Positions 34,711 through 45,455 of a stretch of DNA of 64,000 bases are shown here, one piece after another. Below the pieces are notes generated by a model that saw nothing but the letters and a program-made list of their open reading frames with translations, had not been told where the DNA came from and did no database searches. A program made the position numbers and the translations under genes. Location of the stretch: NCBI GenBank assembly GCA_003667255.2, contig RCWM02000053.1:630001-694000 (forward strand), written 5' to 3'. Source of the DNA: Euschistus heros (Eukaryota; Arthropoda; Insecta; Hemiptera; Pentatomidae). The stretch's first letter is position 1; each line of letters opens with the position of its first letter.

Positions 34711-34873
34711 ACAGGAAGCAATGTCCAGAAGATAAGTTTCAATGTGACAATTATCGGTGTCTCGAGCTGCGATGGATCTGTGATGGTGATGCGGATTGTA
34801 GTGACAGGAAAGATGAAGAAAGCTGTAAGCTTGGTTGTGAGCCGCCCCTATTCACCTGTGCTGTAACAAAAAG
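34711..34873 (+). CDS. LDL-receptor-related protein, next exon with an LDLa repeat
   Basis: The acceptor CTTACTATAG gives phase 1, matching the upstream donor; the alternative AG three bases on would create a stop. The encoded LDLa repeat is complete: CPEDKFQC, CLELRWICDGDADCSDRKDE, SC. The start of a further repeat follows (CEPPLFTC). The 3' end is uncertain: AAAAAGGTTTGT at 34868-34879 gives a plausible donor after 34873, and GCTGTAAC gives an alternative at 34862. A SINE begins directly after this boundary. The following exon was not found in the window. Confidence 0.8.
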
Positions 34874-34878
34874 GTTTG

Positions 34879-35169
34879 TTTGTTTGTTTATTTCATTTAA
34901 CTTCACTTTATGCTGCTATGGCTAATCGGACGATGCTAAGGTGGGAGTCCTAAATTTTGCCTAGCCAGGTATAATTAGGATAGAGATCTATAACCAGTAC
35001 CTGACATCGCACAGGCTCGGGAGCCCCATGTTACGTCCCTTCTGAAGGACGGCATAGCTAAGGATTTTTTACTCCTTTTAAAAAATCCTAAGGTCATCTG
35101 CCGGGCTGCGAACCCGTGATCTTGGGTTTAGTAGGTTGCTATGCTAACCACTACACCACAGGTGACCCC
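34879..35169 (-). mobile_element. tRNA-derived SINE at the LRP exon-intron boundary
   Basis: On the minus strand the element starts near 35169 with a tRNA-like head: an A-box-like GTAGTGGTTAGCA (35142-35156) and a B box GGTTCGCAGCC (35104-35114), the internal pol III promoter. A body of about 180 bp follows, then a TTTG/CAAA repeat tail at 34879-34890. It is flanked by the perfect 13-bp duplication ACAAAAAGGTTTG at 34866-34878 and 35170-35182. SINEs depend on a partner LINE for reverse transcription; the partner is not identified. Confidence 0.9.
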
Positions 35170-35182
35170 ACAAAAAGGTTTG

Positions 35183-35434
35183 ATATATTACTTATCTTCA
35201 ACAGACTATCTCTTTTTTTTTTTTCCAGATGGTTGGGGGTGTGATCAAAATTAAAAATACAGTAATTTGAATACTGTTGTAATATGTTCAGCGCTTTGAC
35301 ATACTTTATTCTTCAGGGCTACAAAAACATTATACCAGTGGTCAAAAATGTGTATGATAGCGATTAAATAGACCTAGTGGAAATGTAGTAGTAAAGGTAA
35401 TGCAAGGGGAATCTGGAAGAATATCATAAAAATA
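35183..35434. other. LRP intron continuation, unassigned
   Basis: Sequence after the right SINE duplication; no feature seen. Confidence 0.5.
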
Positions 35435-35665
35435 ATTAACAAAACAAACTATTTATTGATATTTATAACTGTATAAATATATACAATAAGTAAATTTGAG
35501 GAAATCATTACAATGACTTGTCAGTAACATGTGAAAAACCACTCACTAGTAGCACCTCTATAAAAAATTAATTCTATATATGAAGGTTTCTTGGCCATCT
35601 TCTTTTCAGACACCTTAGAGGATTATTGGGAATAGAATGGGAAGGAAGTTGAAAGACTAACATAA
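35435..35665 (-). mobile_element. 5'-truncated Jockey LINE 3' end
   Basis: The minus strand encodes LPSHSIPNNPLRCLKRRWPR, the same C-terminus as SIPGNPPRRLKRRWPR at 8165-8212. A 3' untranslated part with TACAGTTATAAATATC and AATAAA-like words ends near 35435. Only about 230 bp of the element is present. It is joined at 35665 to mariner sequence in the same orientation. Confidence 0.7.
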
Positions 35666-36502
35666 CAGGTTGTCTTGGAATTGAGCCTCTTGCAGCCCCA
35701 TACGCAAAAATCATATCAACGTACTCTTCAGCTGTGTATAAATTTGGCAAAGTACTTCTTGAACTAAAAGCGAATTTAATAGTCTGAATATTTGCACGAT
35801 ACTGACAATTATTGTTGTTTACAATGCGAAGTAGACAGACGAAGAATGAGGGAGTTAAGGTAAACAAACTGTAATGTGGGCATAATCCATAAGACATAAA
35901 CAAGAACTTACCTCATGTCAGACGTTTCTCACATTCTTTAGGTTTCAACTCTCCCCTAATAGGTTTCTTTGTAATTTACTTAAAAAATAAATTTAATTTA
36001 TTGAAGATAAGACCACACAAAATAACCATGACATCAGTTATTTTTCCCTTCCCATTCCAATTGCAATGCGAAATTGAGAGATAATATCAGTTCTGAGTAC
36101 ACCATTAGAAAGGTAATTAAATTTCATAACTTTTGTGAGATTCGGCAGCTTGCACTCATTTTTTTAGAAGAGTAATGATCCTTAAAAGTTTGTCGCTAGC
36201 AAAACTTTTTCAAACTTTTTATTTCTAGATATATTATTGGGGTTTAAAAAGATCCTTGTGAACATTAAAAGTGTATAAGACTTAAAGAAAATTTAATGCT
36301 GATTTCAAAACTGTGATGGAACGTTGAAAAAAAATGTAGGAATGCAGAGAAAATTGAGGTTTTCCTATAAAAACCACGGTTTTCTTGAAATAACCTTTGG
36401 AGCGGCATGTGTCTGGAACAGAATGAGGTAGAAACATTTAACTACATTTTTGATCTAGTTTCTCCATCTTGCTTATTGTCATCTACTTGCGATACACCCC
36501 TT
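35666..36502 (-). mobile_element. 5' half of a DUF4817-type mariner
   Basis: Nearly colinear with 13190-14034 (shared words include GAAGATAAGACCACACAAAA, CAGTTATTTTTCCCTTCCC, TTCGGCAGCTTGCACTC and AACCACGGTTTTCTTGAAAT). It includes the transposase start (LPNLYTAEEYVDMIFAYGAA) and the right terminal repeat ending ACTTGCGATACACCC near 36500. The rest of the transposon is missing, replaced by the Jockey tail. Confidence 0.75.
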
Positions 36503-36895
36503 TATATATGTATTTTAGTAATGGAATGACTTTCCGAGGAAGGAGTTTAGGATATGGGATGTTATTAGGTCTTGTCCAGTAGGGTCTTTGTTTGAAGGCA
36601 GTCTGTGAATAGAAATATATTTCAATATATATTATAGTGCTATGTTGCTCTTGGGGTTTTTTAGAAATACAATGTTAATATATACATAGCCCCATTCATT
36701 AATATTTTATTCATTACCTGTATTGGATTCTGCTCCACTACGTGCAAACCAATTCATTATTACCTTAGTGGCATTTAGGAAAGAGAATAATTATCATGAA
36801 TATTCAACTTACTTTATTTATGAAAATGATTATATAGATATAGATAAGGTCAGCACACAATTTACCAAATATAAACTTATTACAGACTATTACAA
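36503..36895. other. Unassigned
   Basis: AT-rich. A 74-codon plus-strand frame (36723-36947) has no recognisable motif. Confidence 0.4.
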
Positions 36896-37492
36896 ATGGA
36901 GTGGGTACTTATCAAAATGGAGTATGGGTCTTCAGTCGGCGTATTGAGTCCGGTCATAATCAGGGCTTCCTTCCTGTCTCTCTGGGCGGGCTATCCAAGA
37001 GATCATCGCTGAGGACCTCCAGCATCTCCCCTCAGCCATCTCACTTCCAACCGTCTCTTCTCTCTTCGTCCACTCTCCGTCGATCAACTCTTCTACCAAA
37101 ACTCCCCCTTTCGTTTCCAGGGCCGAGAATATATACACCTGTATCCCTTCCACTTTTCTTTTAGATTCCTTTGTCTGGAAATTTTAATTTCTTTGTTGAA
37201 AGAATATTTTACAGCGGTGGTCCCTCCTGTTTGACCTAGCTTTGTCTGACCCAGATCTTTGAAAAGTTTTATGGCTTAACAATCCTACTCCCGTCTTCAA
37301 AGGAGTGCCGGCCCTTTTTGATCACGCCGTCTTATTATTAATTATTAACAAAGCATTGCTCGGAGTACCCATAATACATTGCAATAGATACGGCAGCTAG
37401 CCCACCAATAATTGTACATTATAATTATTCTTAAGGGACAATGGCCCCAGAATAAAATGTATTTTTCATTTCATTTCATTTCATTATATATT
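36896..37492 (+). mobile_element. CR1-like 3' end or CR1-tailed SINE
   Basis: A GC-richer block (36930-37160) leads to a 3' terminus with the shared signature: ATTCTTAAGGGACAATGGCC, CCAGAATAAAATG, then TTTCATTTCATTTCATTTCA at 37468-37487. No RT motif is readable upstream, so it may be a truncated LINE or a short element using the same 3' end. The left limit is approximate. Confidence 0.5.
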
Positions 37493-37797
37493 TTATACCT
37501 TGAAAATATATATGTATAAAACTTGGAATGATTTCTTCAAAGAGCTGTTAAATTAGATTGAAAACAGTCCTATGGTATAAGGATAGTGACACCAATTTAG
37601 ATTTTAAAATATGATTTTGAAATTTTAAGCATTTCTTGATTATATTGATATTATGTGCATTTTCAAACTAATATGTCAAAAAATCTTCCATGCAGTGATG
37701 CAGTTAATATTTTTTCTTTCAGTATCTATTAATAATATCTTTGATGTTTAAATTGTACATCACTATCCATAAGCTAGTTATTATATATATATATATA
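37493..37797. other. Unassigned AT-rich sequence
   Basis: Spacer between a LINE tail and a MITE; ends in a TA repeat. Confidence 0.5.
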
Positions 37798-38367
37798 CAC
37801 TGCCGGTCAAAAGTTTGAGACCACCCTGAAACGATACCAGTAAATTTAAAAGTTTGATGTTAGGTTAAAAAATAAATGGATTTAAATAAAATTAAACGCA
37901 TTTATATAGTTTATACCAAGATCTTTAAAGTTCATCTACCTTTAAGAGAAGAAATTAAAATTAAGTTTTCAATACATAATTTAAAACAAACTGTATTTTC
38001 CATATTAATTCCAACAATTTCGTTTGCCGACAGAATAACCTTGGATTAAAAAATTTGAAATTTGAATTAAAAATTGAGAAACGAAAATCTCCCATTCATA
38101 TTAAATGAAGGCAGCGGGAATTTTTGTTGAGCCATTTCAAATTTAATTAGATATTTATGAACTAAGTTCCTTTTTTTCCTGAGTGGAATATCTCGTAATT
38201 GATTTATTACGGAGAAAATCTCAAAAGTGAAACAAAGTGTTTTTACTTATAAATAAAAACATCAACATAAAATTAGATAGAAAAAGAGAGGCGGAACGAT
38301 ATTAAAGATATTAAACTTTTAAATTTACATACTTTGGCTTAGGGTGGTCTCAAACTTTTGACCGGCA

Positions 38368-38370
<3 letters not shown>
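37798..38370. mobile_element. Tc1/mariner-type MITE, 573 bp
   Basis: CACTGCCGGTCAAAAGTTTG at 37798 mirrors CAAACTTTTGACCGGCAGTG ending at 38370, with pairing continuing through AGACCACCCT. Both ends are flanked by TA within TA repeats. There is no transposase frame. The end sequence is of the type seen in Tc1-like elements. Confidence 0.85.

Positions 38371-38455
<85 letters not shown>
38371..38455. repeat. (TA)n microsatellite
   Basis: Continuous TA repeat of about 85 bp between the MITE and a LINE tail. Confidence 0.98.
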
Positions 38456-38460
<5 letters not shown>

Positions 38461-39600
38461 AGAATAGAATAGAATAGAAAAACAAATTTTATTCTGCGAC
38501 AAAGTCCCTTAAGAATAATAGTTACATGACAGAACTTAAGTTATATCTGGCCTAGAGATGATAAATTAGATAATAAAATAAAATAATTAAAAGTAAATAC
38601 AATTTTACAATAAAATAAGTAATAAAATGAAACAAAAATCTATACGCATATATAAACACATACACGCTACATACATACATAAACTATATTTACAATCAGT
38701 AAAAGAAAAAATATTATATAAGAAATTGATTAAACAATATATTTTTTGATGTTGAGTCTAGTAAAGGATGAAAAAAAAAAGAGTAAAAATGAAAATTATT
38801 TCAATGATAGACAAAACATTATCATATGAAGATTGTTTAAACAGGCTAAACTTTTATATCTGAAATCCTTGGGTGAAATTTATTAAAGCATCTATATAAT
38901 TAGATAGCATCCGACTGGAGGGAGGAAAGGTGGTGGAAGAGGAGTGTTTTAAAAGTTCCCAGGGAGGATGCATTACGAATAGAAGGAGGAAGAGAATTCC
39001 AAAGAATAGCGGAGCGGGCAAGAAAGGAACGTTGGAAAGCAGTAGTTCTGTAGGATGGGGGGTGTAGAGATCGGAGAGACGGGACCTTGTATGCAATGAT
39101 TGGATTGAGGACTTGAAATGTAGGATACTGTGAATAGACGGAGGGTTATGTGTGTTAATAACTTGGAAGAGGAATGAACCAAGGAAGTAATCTCTACGGA
39201 AGGAAGGCGAAAGCCAATTTAACTCAGTGTAAAGATGGGACACATGAGAGCGTCTCGAGGTTCCAAAAACAAATCTTATGAAACAGTTCATGATACGCTT
39301 TAGTCTATCTTCAAGAACCATCGAGAGTCCACCATAAATCACACATCCATAGTCAAATTGGGGGAATATGAGGGAGGATACTAGGAGTTTACGTGTGGAT
39401 GGAGGAAGGAGGTGTCGGGAACGGTGGAATAATTTTAGGATGCCAATCGATCGTCGGGAGATTTGAGCAATGTGGGGTTTCCAGGAAAGGGTTTGATCGA
39501 TTGTTAAACCTAGGTTTTTAACAGAGGAGAGGAAAGATATAGGGTGACCATTTAGGAATAAAGTAGGGAAGTTGGTAATAGCTTCGAAATAGCTTTCCAA
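38456..39600 (-). pseudogene. CR1-like LINE, C-terminal third of ORF2 and 3' end
   Basis: The minus strand reads from 39600 as FPTLFLNGHPISFLSSVKNL, GLTIDQTLSWKPHIAQISRR, LLVSSLIFPQFDYGCVIYGG, then LNWLSPSFRRDYFL and a broken C-terminus to 38854. The 3' untranslated part ends with AAGGGACTTTGTCGCAGAAT (complement of 38490-38509), AATAAAATTTG and a TTCTA repeat (38456-38476). The 5' end is truncated inside the RT domain. Closely related to the nested copy at 46.9-48.7 kb. Confidence 0.8.
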
Positions 39601-40815
39601 ATAAGGGATCCAATTCCCTGAGGTGGATGGATGTCATTTAGTAGGCCGCTGGCTGGCTGAGCACCAGATCAAAAAGAGCAGTCAGCCAGCGAGGTACAAG
39701 TTGACTAACTGCCGCAAGGAGTCGTAATTTCGGCTCACTTTTCCATTCTACAGCCCTTAAGAACCGACCCTCCCCCCCCTCCTTGTTGAAAATTTCCGGG
39801 ACGACCAAATGGATACTTTAATACTACTTAGTAGAGCTTTTTTCTTTAAGTGTAGCTCAAAAATACTAATGTTAAAAATGAACGAAAAATATAAGGGGAT
39901 AAGGAATTTCTTATTTTTTAAATAATATAGTCTGCGGCGGAGTTAAGCCTAATACTGATATTCAAAATGAATATAATAATCTGATTTATTTATTATTTTT
40001 GAATAATATTAAATGAAATTATTAGTCGATTTCAGCTAACGAATTCTTTCTTCATTTATTATTTTCTAATGAATAGAAAAAATTATACTTGTCCATTGTA
40101 AGCTTCAAATAATAATTAATTTAAAAATTATTCAATTTTTTTAATAAAAAAATGTTATTGAAATAATATCGCCAACAATTATTTTTTCTTGGTAAACTAC
40201 ATTTCTATTATTTATTTCTGATAATTAAGCTGCTATCATATCATTATTTTCCTAAAATGGCTTCCTATTACCACCAAAGACACTTTTTTGAGATTGAAGA
40301 TTAGTTTATGAATGGAGATCCAAAGTGAACTAATCAAAATGTACTAACGTAAATTTTAACATTCGCCGCAAATTCTGCCCTTCTGTTTATATTTAATATA
40401 TTGCACTGACCACACCTGACATTATGGTATCTTGTATTCTGCCTAAGTTATGTAAGGTAGGAATAGGAGAGTTAACAGAAGAACAAAGAAGAGCAAGGAA
40501 GTGAACAAGAAAAGAAGAAAGAATAGTGATAATGTGTTCTCTCCTCCAATTAATGGACTTATTGAGAATAGAAGTAAGATAGCTAAATTAATTTTAAATA
40601 TGTGTTAATTTATATAATTAAATAGAATAAAGATAATTATGTTCAAAACTAAGTTATAATCATTTCCAGTCATAATTTGAAAGAATATTGACAGAACCCG
40701 CAAAGACTCAAGTATAAATAATAATTAATTTAATTTATTAAATTTTTTTTAACTAAGAGAGTTATAAAAATAGAGATATTTAACATTTTATATTAACAGT
40801 CGAGAATATATATAT
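39601..40815. other. Unassigned
   Basis: The first 190 bp are GC-richer (GGCCGCTGGCTGGCTGAGC); the remainder is AT-rich. No ends or coding signals recognised. Confidence 0.4.
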
Positions 40816-40819
40816 ATAT

Positions 40820-40975
40820 TCTTCAAATCAATATACCTACCGGTGCTCTTGTATGGCGCTGATAGTTGAATTCCGATTGATAGGCAGAAGAGATGAGTTA
40901 CAGCAGCAGAGATGAAGTTCCTTCGTAGGATTGTTGGGGAAAACTAAGAGGGACTGCATGAAAGAATAAAAAGTG
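40820..40975 (+). pseudogene. RTE-like LINE fragment
   Basis: The plus strand reads YLPVLLYGADS, stop, IPIDRQKR, then VTAAEMKFLRRIVGEN, closely matching YLPILLYGSESW and ITAAEMRFLRRIVGR of the RTE-like element at 20.0-23.3 kb. An isolated fragment of about 150 bp just before the Penelope-like element. Confidence 0.75.
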
Positions 40976-40989
40976 GACTTTGCAAACTA

Positions 40990-42200
40990 AATAGAGTAAT
41001 TAATAAAATCAAATTAGATTTACCTATAAACATATTAAATGTTTTATCATTAGGTGAAAACTTCTGTTATAACATTAATAATGACATATTAAAATTAATA
41101 ACAGACCTTGAAAGTATAGTTAGCAAAGAAAGTTTAACTGATAATCATAAAAATATTCTAAGGAATAACATAAGCATCACAATAAATATCTTCATTAATA
41201 AAAACAAAAATAATAATAAATACAATAAAGGTCAAATTCATAACTTAATAGATAATAAAAGATTTGAAGTTTTGAATTAAAAAGCAAATTAAATAAATTA
41301 GATTATAATCATAATTTAGAAATATGTAGCTTTGATATTATAAATTTATATACTAACATTCCAATAGACTTGATTTGAAAATTATAGATGAAAAGTAGAC
41401 AGAAATAGAACCACATACAACAATTAAAAATAAAAGAATGTACTTAAAAAGATTGAAAATTTGCTTAAATAAAATTATTTCACATTTGATAATAGCTTCT
41501 ATAAACAAATAGAGGGAATAGCTATGGCTTCCAGTCTAGGAGTAAACATAAGTGGTATCACAATGTACCACCTAATAAAGAAATGTTTAAATAATAGCAC
41601 AATAAATAAACCATTATTAATAGTCAAATATATAGACATGTTAATAATAACTAAAAACAAAAATGAAATGGATGAACTATATGATAAATTCAACAAAATG
41701 AATAAAAAAATTAAGTTTACTAACGAAGACATATCTGATAACAGAATAAAATATTGAATTTTTTAATAGTAAAGATTAAAAATACTATAAATACAAAATT
41801 GATAAAAAAAGAAAAAAAAAATAGTAATAGAATATTGAATTTTTTCGGTCACCACCCCCTCTACCGAAAACTGAATACAATAGAAAATTATATTAACATT
41901 GCAATAAAACTAACTGATGATATATACCTTAAAGAAATAAAACATGAAATTAAAAAACACCTAACAGACAATATGGTCCCCGATAAAATAATTAATAAAG
42001 TTTGTTATAAAAATATTAATAAAACAAATAGCAATAACAATAAAATCACAGATAAAATAATAATAATAATAAGTAGTAATACAGATAATATTAGCAGTAT
42101 AAAAGTCAAAATAAATAAAAGAAAATCACAGATTTTTATCAGAATAAGAAAAAAATTACAGAAGAAGTATCAAATAATAGTAATAAAGATAACACAATAG
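40990..42200 (+). pseudogene. Penelope-like reverse transcriptase
   Basis: Readable parts: ICSFDIINLYTNIPID (about 41330-41370), FYKQIEGIAMASSLGVNISG (41498-41555, equivalent to the FxQxxGxxMGSPLSP box), LLIVKYIDMLIITKNKNEMD (41616 on; the catalytic YxDD is altered to YIDM), FNKMNKKIKFTNED and RIKYLNFLIVKI. After a stop and frame change it continues to about 42200 (LNFFGHHPLYRKLNTIENYI). The loss of the second Asp and many stops mean it is inactive. Confidence 0.8.
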
Positions 42201-42383
42201 AAATAACTCCAAAATTACTCAATATAAATATTAAGAAAACTTACAATAGAGTAAAATATATACCAATACTAACTAGACAAATAATAAGCAAATTAAATAA
42301 GGAAAATTTTATGATTAATGCTGCCCTATATAATAATAATAAAATCAAAAACATTATAAAACATACAGATAACACAGAAAAAT

Positions 42384-42679
42384 GAAGTAAAAAAGACTTA
42401 ATTTATAAAATAAATTGCAAAAACTGTAATATGCACTATATTGGAGAAACTAAACCAAATTTAATAAAAAGAGTGAATCAGCACAGATATGATTGCAATA
42501 GAATCAATAAAAAAGAAAATAACAATAAAACAGCACTGTGTGAACATGCGCATAAATTTAAACTTGAGTTTGATTTTAAAAATAAGAAAATCTTAAATCA
42601 TGAAAATAAGGCACAAAACAGAAAATTAAGGGAAGCTATTTACATAAACAAAAAATATATATCAAGCAGTAAATTATAA
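42384..42679 (+). pseudogene. GIY-YIG endonuclease domain of the Penelope-like element
   Basis: Reads DLIYKINCKNCNMHYIGETK, then PNLIKRVNQHRYDCNRI, ALCEHAHKFKLEFDF, ILNHENKAQNRKLREAIYIN. The C-x2-C linker finger (NCKNCN), the MHYIGET form of the YIG box, the Arg of KRVNQH, the CEHAHK segment and the conserved Glu in REAIYI match the C-terminal nuclease of Penelope-like elements. That nuclease nicks DNA to prime reverse transcription. This domain is better preserved than the RT. Confidence 0.85.
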
Positions 42680-43177
42680 AACAGATATAGATAAAATGGG
42701 TACAAATTACGCTAACATAATAAATTAATTAAAAATATAATTAAATCAAATATCCATAATTAATAGTAAATAATAATTTAAAAAAAAAAAGAAGTGAATA
42801 TTGGTTACAAAACAGAAATAAAATTAATATGAGTTTTATATAAAAACCATATTAAATAATTTATATAGATTAAAATTTGACAAACTATAATAAATGATGA
42901 AAATGGCTCAGTAGAATGGCTGAGACAGTAAAATTGACTATGTGAAAGTAATTATAGATTGTAAGTAACTGTTTTTGTACAATTGTATAAGATAAATTTG
43001 TATAATTGATATAATGTTATAAATTAATATATTTAAAGATTTTAGACCTGAAGATGGAGCCAAAGACACTGAAATATGCAGATTTACATATTAATAAATA
43101 GGAGTTATGCCTAATAATGGATATTAAATTATATCTCCTTCAACAAAATAGAAAATAGTTATATATGTATGTGTATG

Positions 43178-43181
<4 letters not shown>

Positions 43182-43240
<59 letters not shown>
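43182..43240. repeat. (TA)n microsatellite
   Basis: TA repeat immediately before the mariner left flank. Confidence 0.97.
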
Positions 43241-43247
<7 letters not shown>

Positions 43248-43268
43248 CATATACTATTTGTTTATATA

Positions 43269-44834
43269 CAGAGTGTCCCGAATTTAAATGGCAAAACTTC
43301 AGGAACTTATAGGGGACCGAAAAACTAAGACAAAAAGTCCTTTAGAGATTTGCTTGTTTTTGCTTAGTTTTAGAGAAAATCGCAAAAAAAAAGAAACAAA
43401 ACAAAAATGTTACAGGTAGCGATTATCACCTTTCAAAGTTCGTCAGGCTAGGCAGTGAGATATGTAAACACTTAATGTTATCCTTTACATTCTTTTATTT
43501 GTTTACATTTTGGCTTCCTTCTAGGGTTATAATTCCTAAATCAGTCTTCAGTCAGTTACTCAGATATTTTTGTGTGAATAGCATCAGCCACAATGCCATA
43601 TACATATTCTAATGTTGAATATGCTGATATGATTTTTGTGTATGGTTTCTGTAACGGTAATGCTTTAGAAGCGGTGCAGGAGTATGCCTAATCAACAAGT
43701 CTTTTCGTTAACTTTTAATAGACTACGAAAGACTGGGTCATTCTTAATACGTAATGAAGGCGACCAATTTCAGACAGCAATAAGAGCAGATTATCGGAGA
43801 AGAAATTGTGTCCAACACCACTTCGATAACAATCCTGAGACTAGCATCCGAACGAAGAGCATCTGCTGCATTAGCAATATCGCGGCAGGCAAAATGGCGA
43901 ACTTTGAAAGGTGATAATCGCTACCCATACCATCTTCAAAAAGTTCAGAATTTATTACCTCAAAATTGTCAAGAGATTGAATTTTGGTAACTGGTTTCTT
44001 GACAAAATTCGCGATGATAATTTATTTCCATTAAAAATTATATGGACCGATGAAGCTACCTTTACAAGAGGAGGAATTGTTAATCAAAGAAATTATCATG
44101 TATGGGCTCTTGAAAATCCCAGAGCTATTAGAGAGAATAGGTTTCAGCATGAATTTACTATTAACGTTTGGCTTGGAATTTGGAACGGATTACTGGTGGG
44201 ACCATATTTTTTACCTGGAAGATTGAATGGTATCACATTTACACATTTTTTGGAGAAGAGCTTTTCTAATTATTTAGATGACATTCCCTTACACCAGCGG
44301 ATTGAAATATGGTTCCAACTCGATGGATGTCCAGCTCATTATAGCAGAGTTGCTCGAGCTTGGCTGGATATAAATTATCTACAACGATGGATTGGACGTG
44401 GAGGAGTAGTACCTTGGCCACCCAGATCACCTGATATGACACCCATGGATTTCTTTGTATGGGGAACCTTGAAGCAGAAAGTTTATTCAGTGTCAATCAA
44501 CTCAAGAGAGCAATTAAGAGACCGAATCAAAGATGCAGTGCACCAAATATCATCAGAACAATGTTTAGCTGCAATTTATCTAGTGAGTGCTAGATGTAAT
44601 GCTTGTATTGGTGCCAGAGGACAACATTTTGAGCAATATTTACATTAAAAAGAACACAACATAAATATAAATGTAAATAAATAAGTATAAAAATGAAAAC
44701 TTGTTTTGTTTCTTTTTTTGTGATTTTCTCTAAAACTAAGCAAAAACGAGCAAATCTCTAAAGGACTTTTTGTCTTAGTTTTTTGGTCCCCTATAAGTTC
44801 CTGGAGTTTTGCCATTTAAATTCGGGACACCCTG
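43269..44834 (+). mobile_element. Mariner with DUF4817-type transposase, 1.57 kb, long TIRs
   Basis: The left end CAGAGTGTCCCGAATTTAAA at 43269 and the right end at 44834 (complement CAGGGTGTCCCGAATTTAAA) are flanked by TA. Inverted repeats extend about 135 bp with few mismatches, through GGAACTTATAGGGGACC, AAGTCCTTTAGAGATTTGC and TTAGTTTTAGAGAAAATC. The strong match between the arms suggests fairly recent insertion, although the gene inside is broken. Confidence 0.9.
43590..44648 (+). pseudogene. Mariner transposase (DUF4817 family), near full length, frameshifted
   Basis: The start at 43590 gives MPYTYSNVEYADMIFVYGFC. Frame breaks occur near 43686 (about 10 bases missing), near 43800-43830 and near 43988. 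Between them: NRLRKTGSFLI, NRYPYHLQKVQNLLPQN. The catalytic half from 43990 to the stop at 44646 is uninterrupted: IIWTDEATFTRGGI (first Asp), NVWLGIWNGLLVGPYFLPGR, IWFQLDGCPAHYS (second Asp), WIGRGGVVPWPPRSPDMTPM (third Asp, 36 residues after the second), DFFVWGTLKQKVY and GQHFEQYL at the end. All three catalytic Asp are kept. The N-terminal breaks prevent function. Confidence 0.9.
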
Positions 44835-44966
44835 TATATGTTAATGATATTTGGAATTAAATGTAAATTTATGTATAAGGTTTAAATTTGAATTTAGTTT
44901 TCAATGTGCCAACAAATTAAATGATTTATTGTAATTGTTATAAATATTTTTAAGGGGTTTGATGAT

Positions 44967-45455
44967 TTGGGATTGTTAGTCAAAGTTTTAAGTAAATCAA
45001 TTTTTAAAATGGAAAGTGTTAAAGTAAATGTAAATCCATCTGATGAAAGTGTTGTCGAAATGTATAAACTAATTGGTTTTCTAGAAATTGATAAGGGAAA
45101 CTCAGAAAATAGAAATGTTTTCATTGATTCTGAACAAGTAAAAAATGATTTGACTGAAAAACCAATAAATTCTAATTCAAATAATTATTCAACAAATAAC
45201 CCAGTAGATTTTAACACAAACTTAATTCTTGAAATATTAACTAAAATGGATAAAAAATCAAATGAACAATCAGCTAAAATAAATGAACAATCTGCTAAAT
45301 TTGATGAACAGTCTGCTAAATTAAATGAGTTGAATAATTCTTTTAAAAATTTTTATGAAAAATTAGAACAGACTACTGTTGATTTGAAACAAGAATTAAA
45401 TAAATTGATAGAAAATAAAATTGGTGAGATCAATTCAAAGTTATCGAAAATCTAA
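44967..45455 (+). CDS. Unassigned coiled-coil protein with QSAK heptads, possibly gag-like
   Basis: An open frame of 162 codons; the second ATG at 45009 (MESVKVNVNPSDESVVEMYK) may be the true start. The middle is Asn/Ser-rich. From about residue 95 a seven-residue repeat runs NEQSAKI, NEQSAKF, DEQSAKL, followed by a coiled coil to the end (YEKLEQTTVDLKQELNKLIE). It is very A-rich and Lys/Asn/Glu-rich. The architecture recalls gag proteins of insect LTR elements, but no zinc knuckle, protease or RT was found and no LTR is visible. Function unknown. Confidence 0.4.
   Translation: MGLLVKVLSKSIFKMESVKVNVNPSDESVVEMYKLIGFLEIDKGNSENRNVFIDSEQVKNDLTEKPINSNSNNYSTNNPVDFNTNLILEILTKMDKKSNEQSAKINEQSAKFDEQSAKLNELNNSFKNFYEKLEQTTVDLKQELNKLIENKIGEINSKLSKI

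Larger units (their letters stand above)
40976..43125 (+). mobile_element. Penelope-like element, degraded
   Basis: Coding remnants in the Penelope order, RT then GIY-YIG nuclease, followed by a 3' tail containing CCTGAAGATGGAGCC, ACTGAAATATG and AATAAATAGGAGTTATGCC (43046-43110). Extremely A-rich coding sequence, with stops spread through all frames. The 5' limit is set by the first readable residues. Confidence 0.8.

Noticed and set aside
35101..35160. Functional tRNA gene
   Set aside because: A and B boxes are present, but no cloverleaf can be formed; the 3' body, repeat tail and 13-bp duplication show a SINE.
36723..36947. 74-codon plus-strand frame as a host gene
   Set aside because: No domain and no splice context; composition is like random AT-rich sequence.
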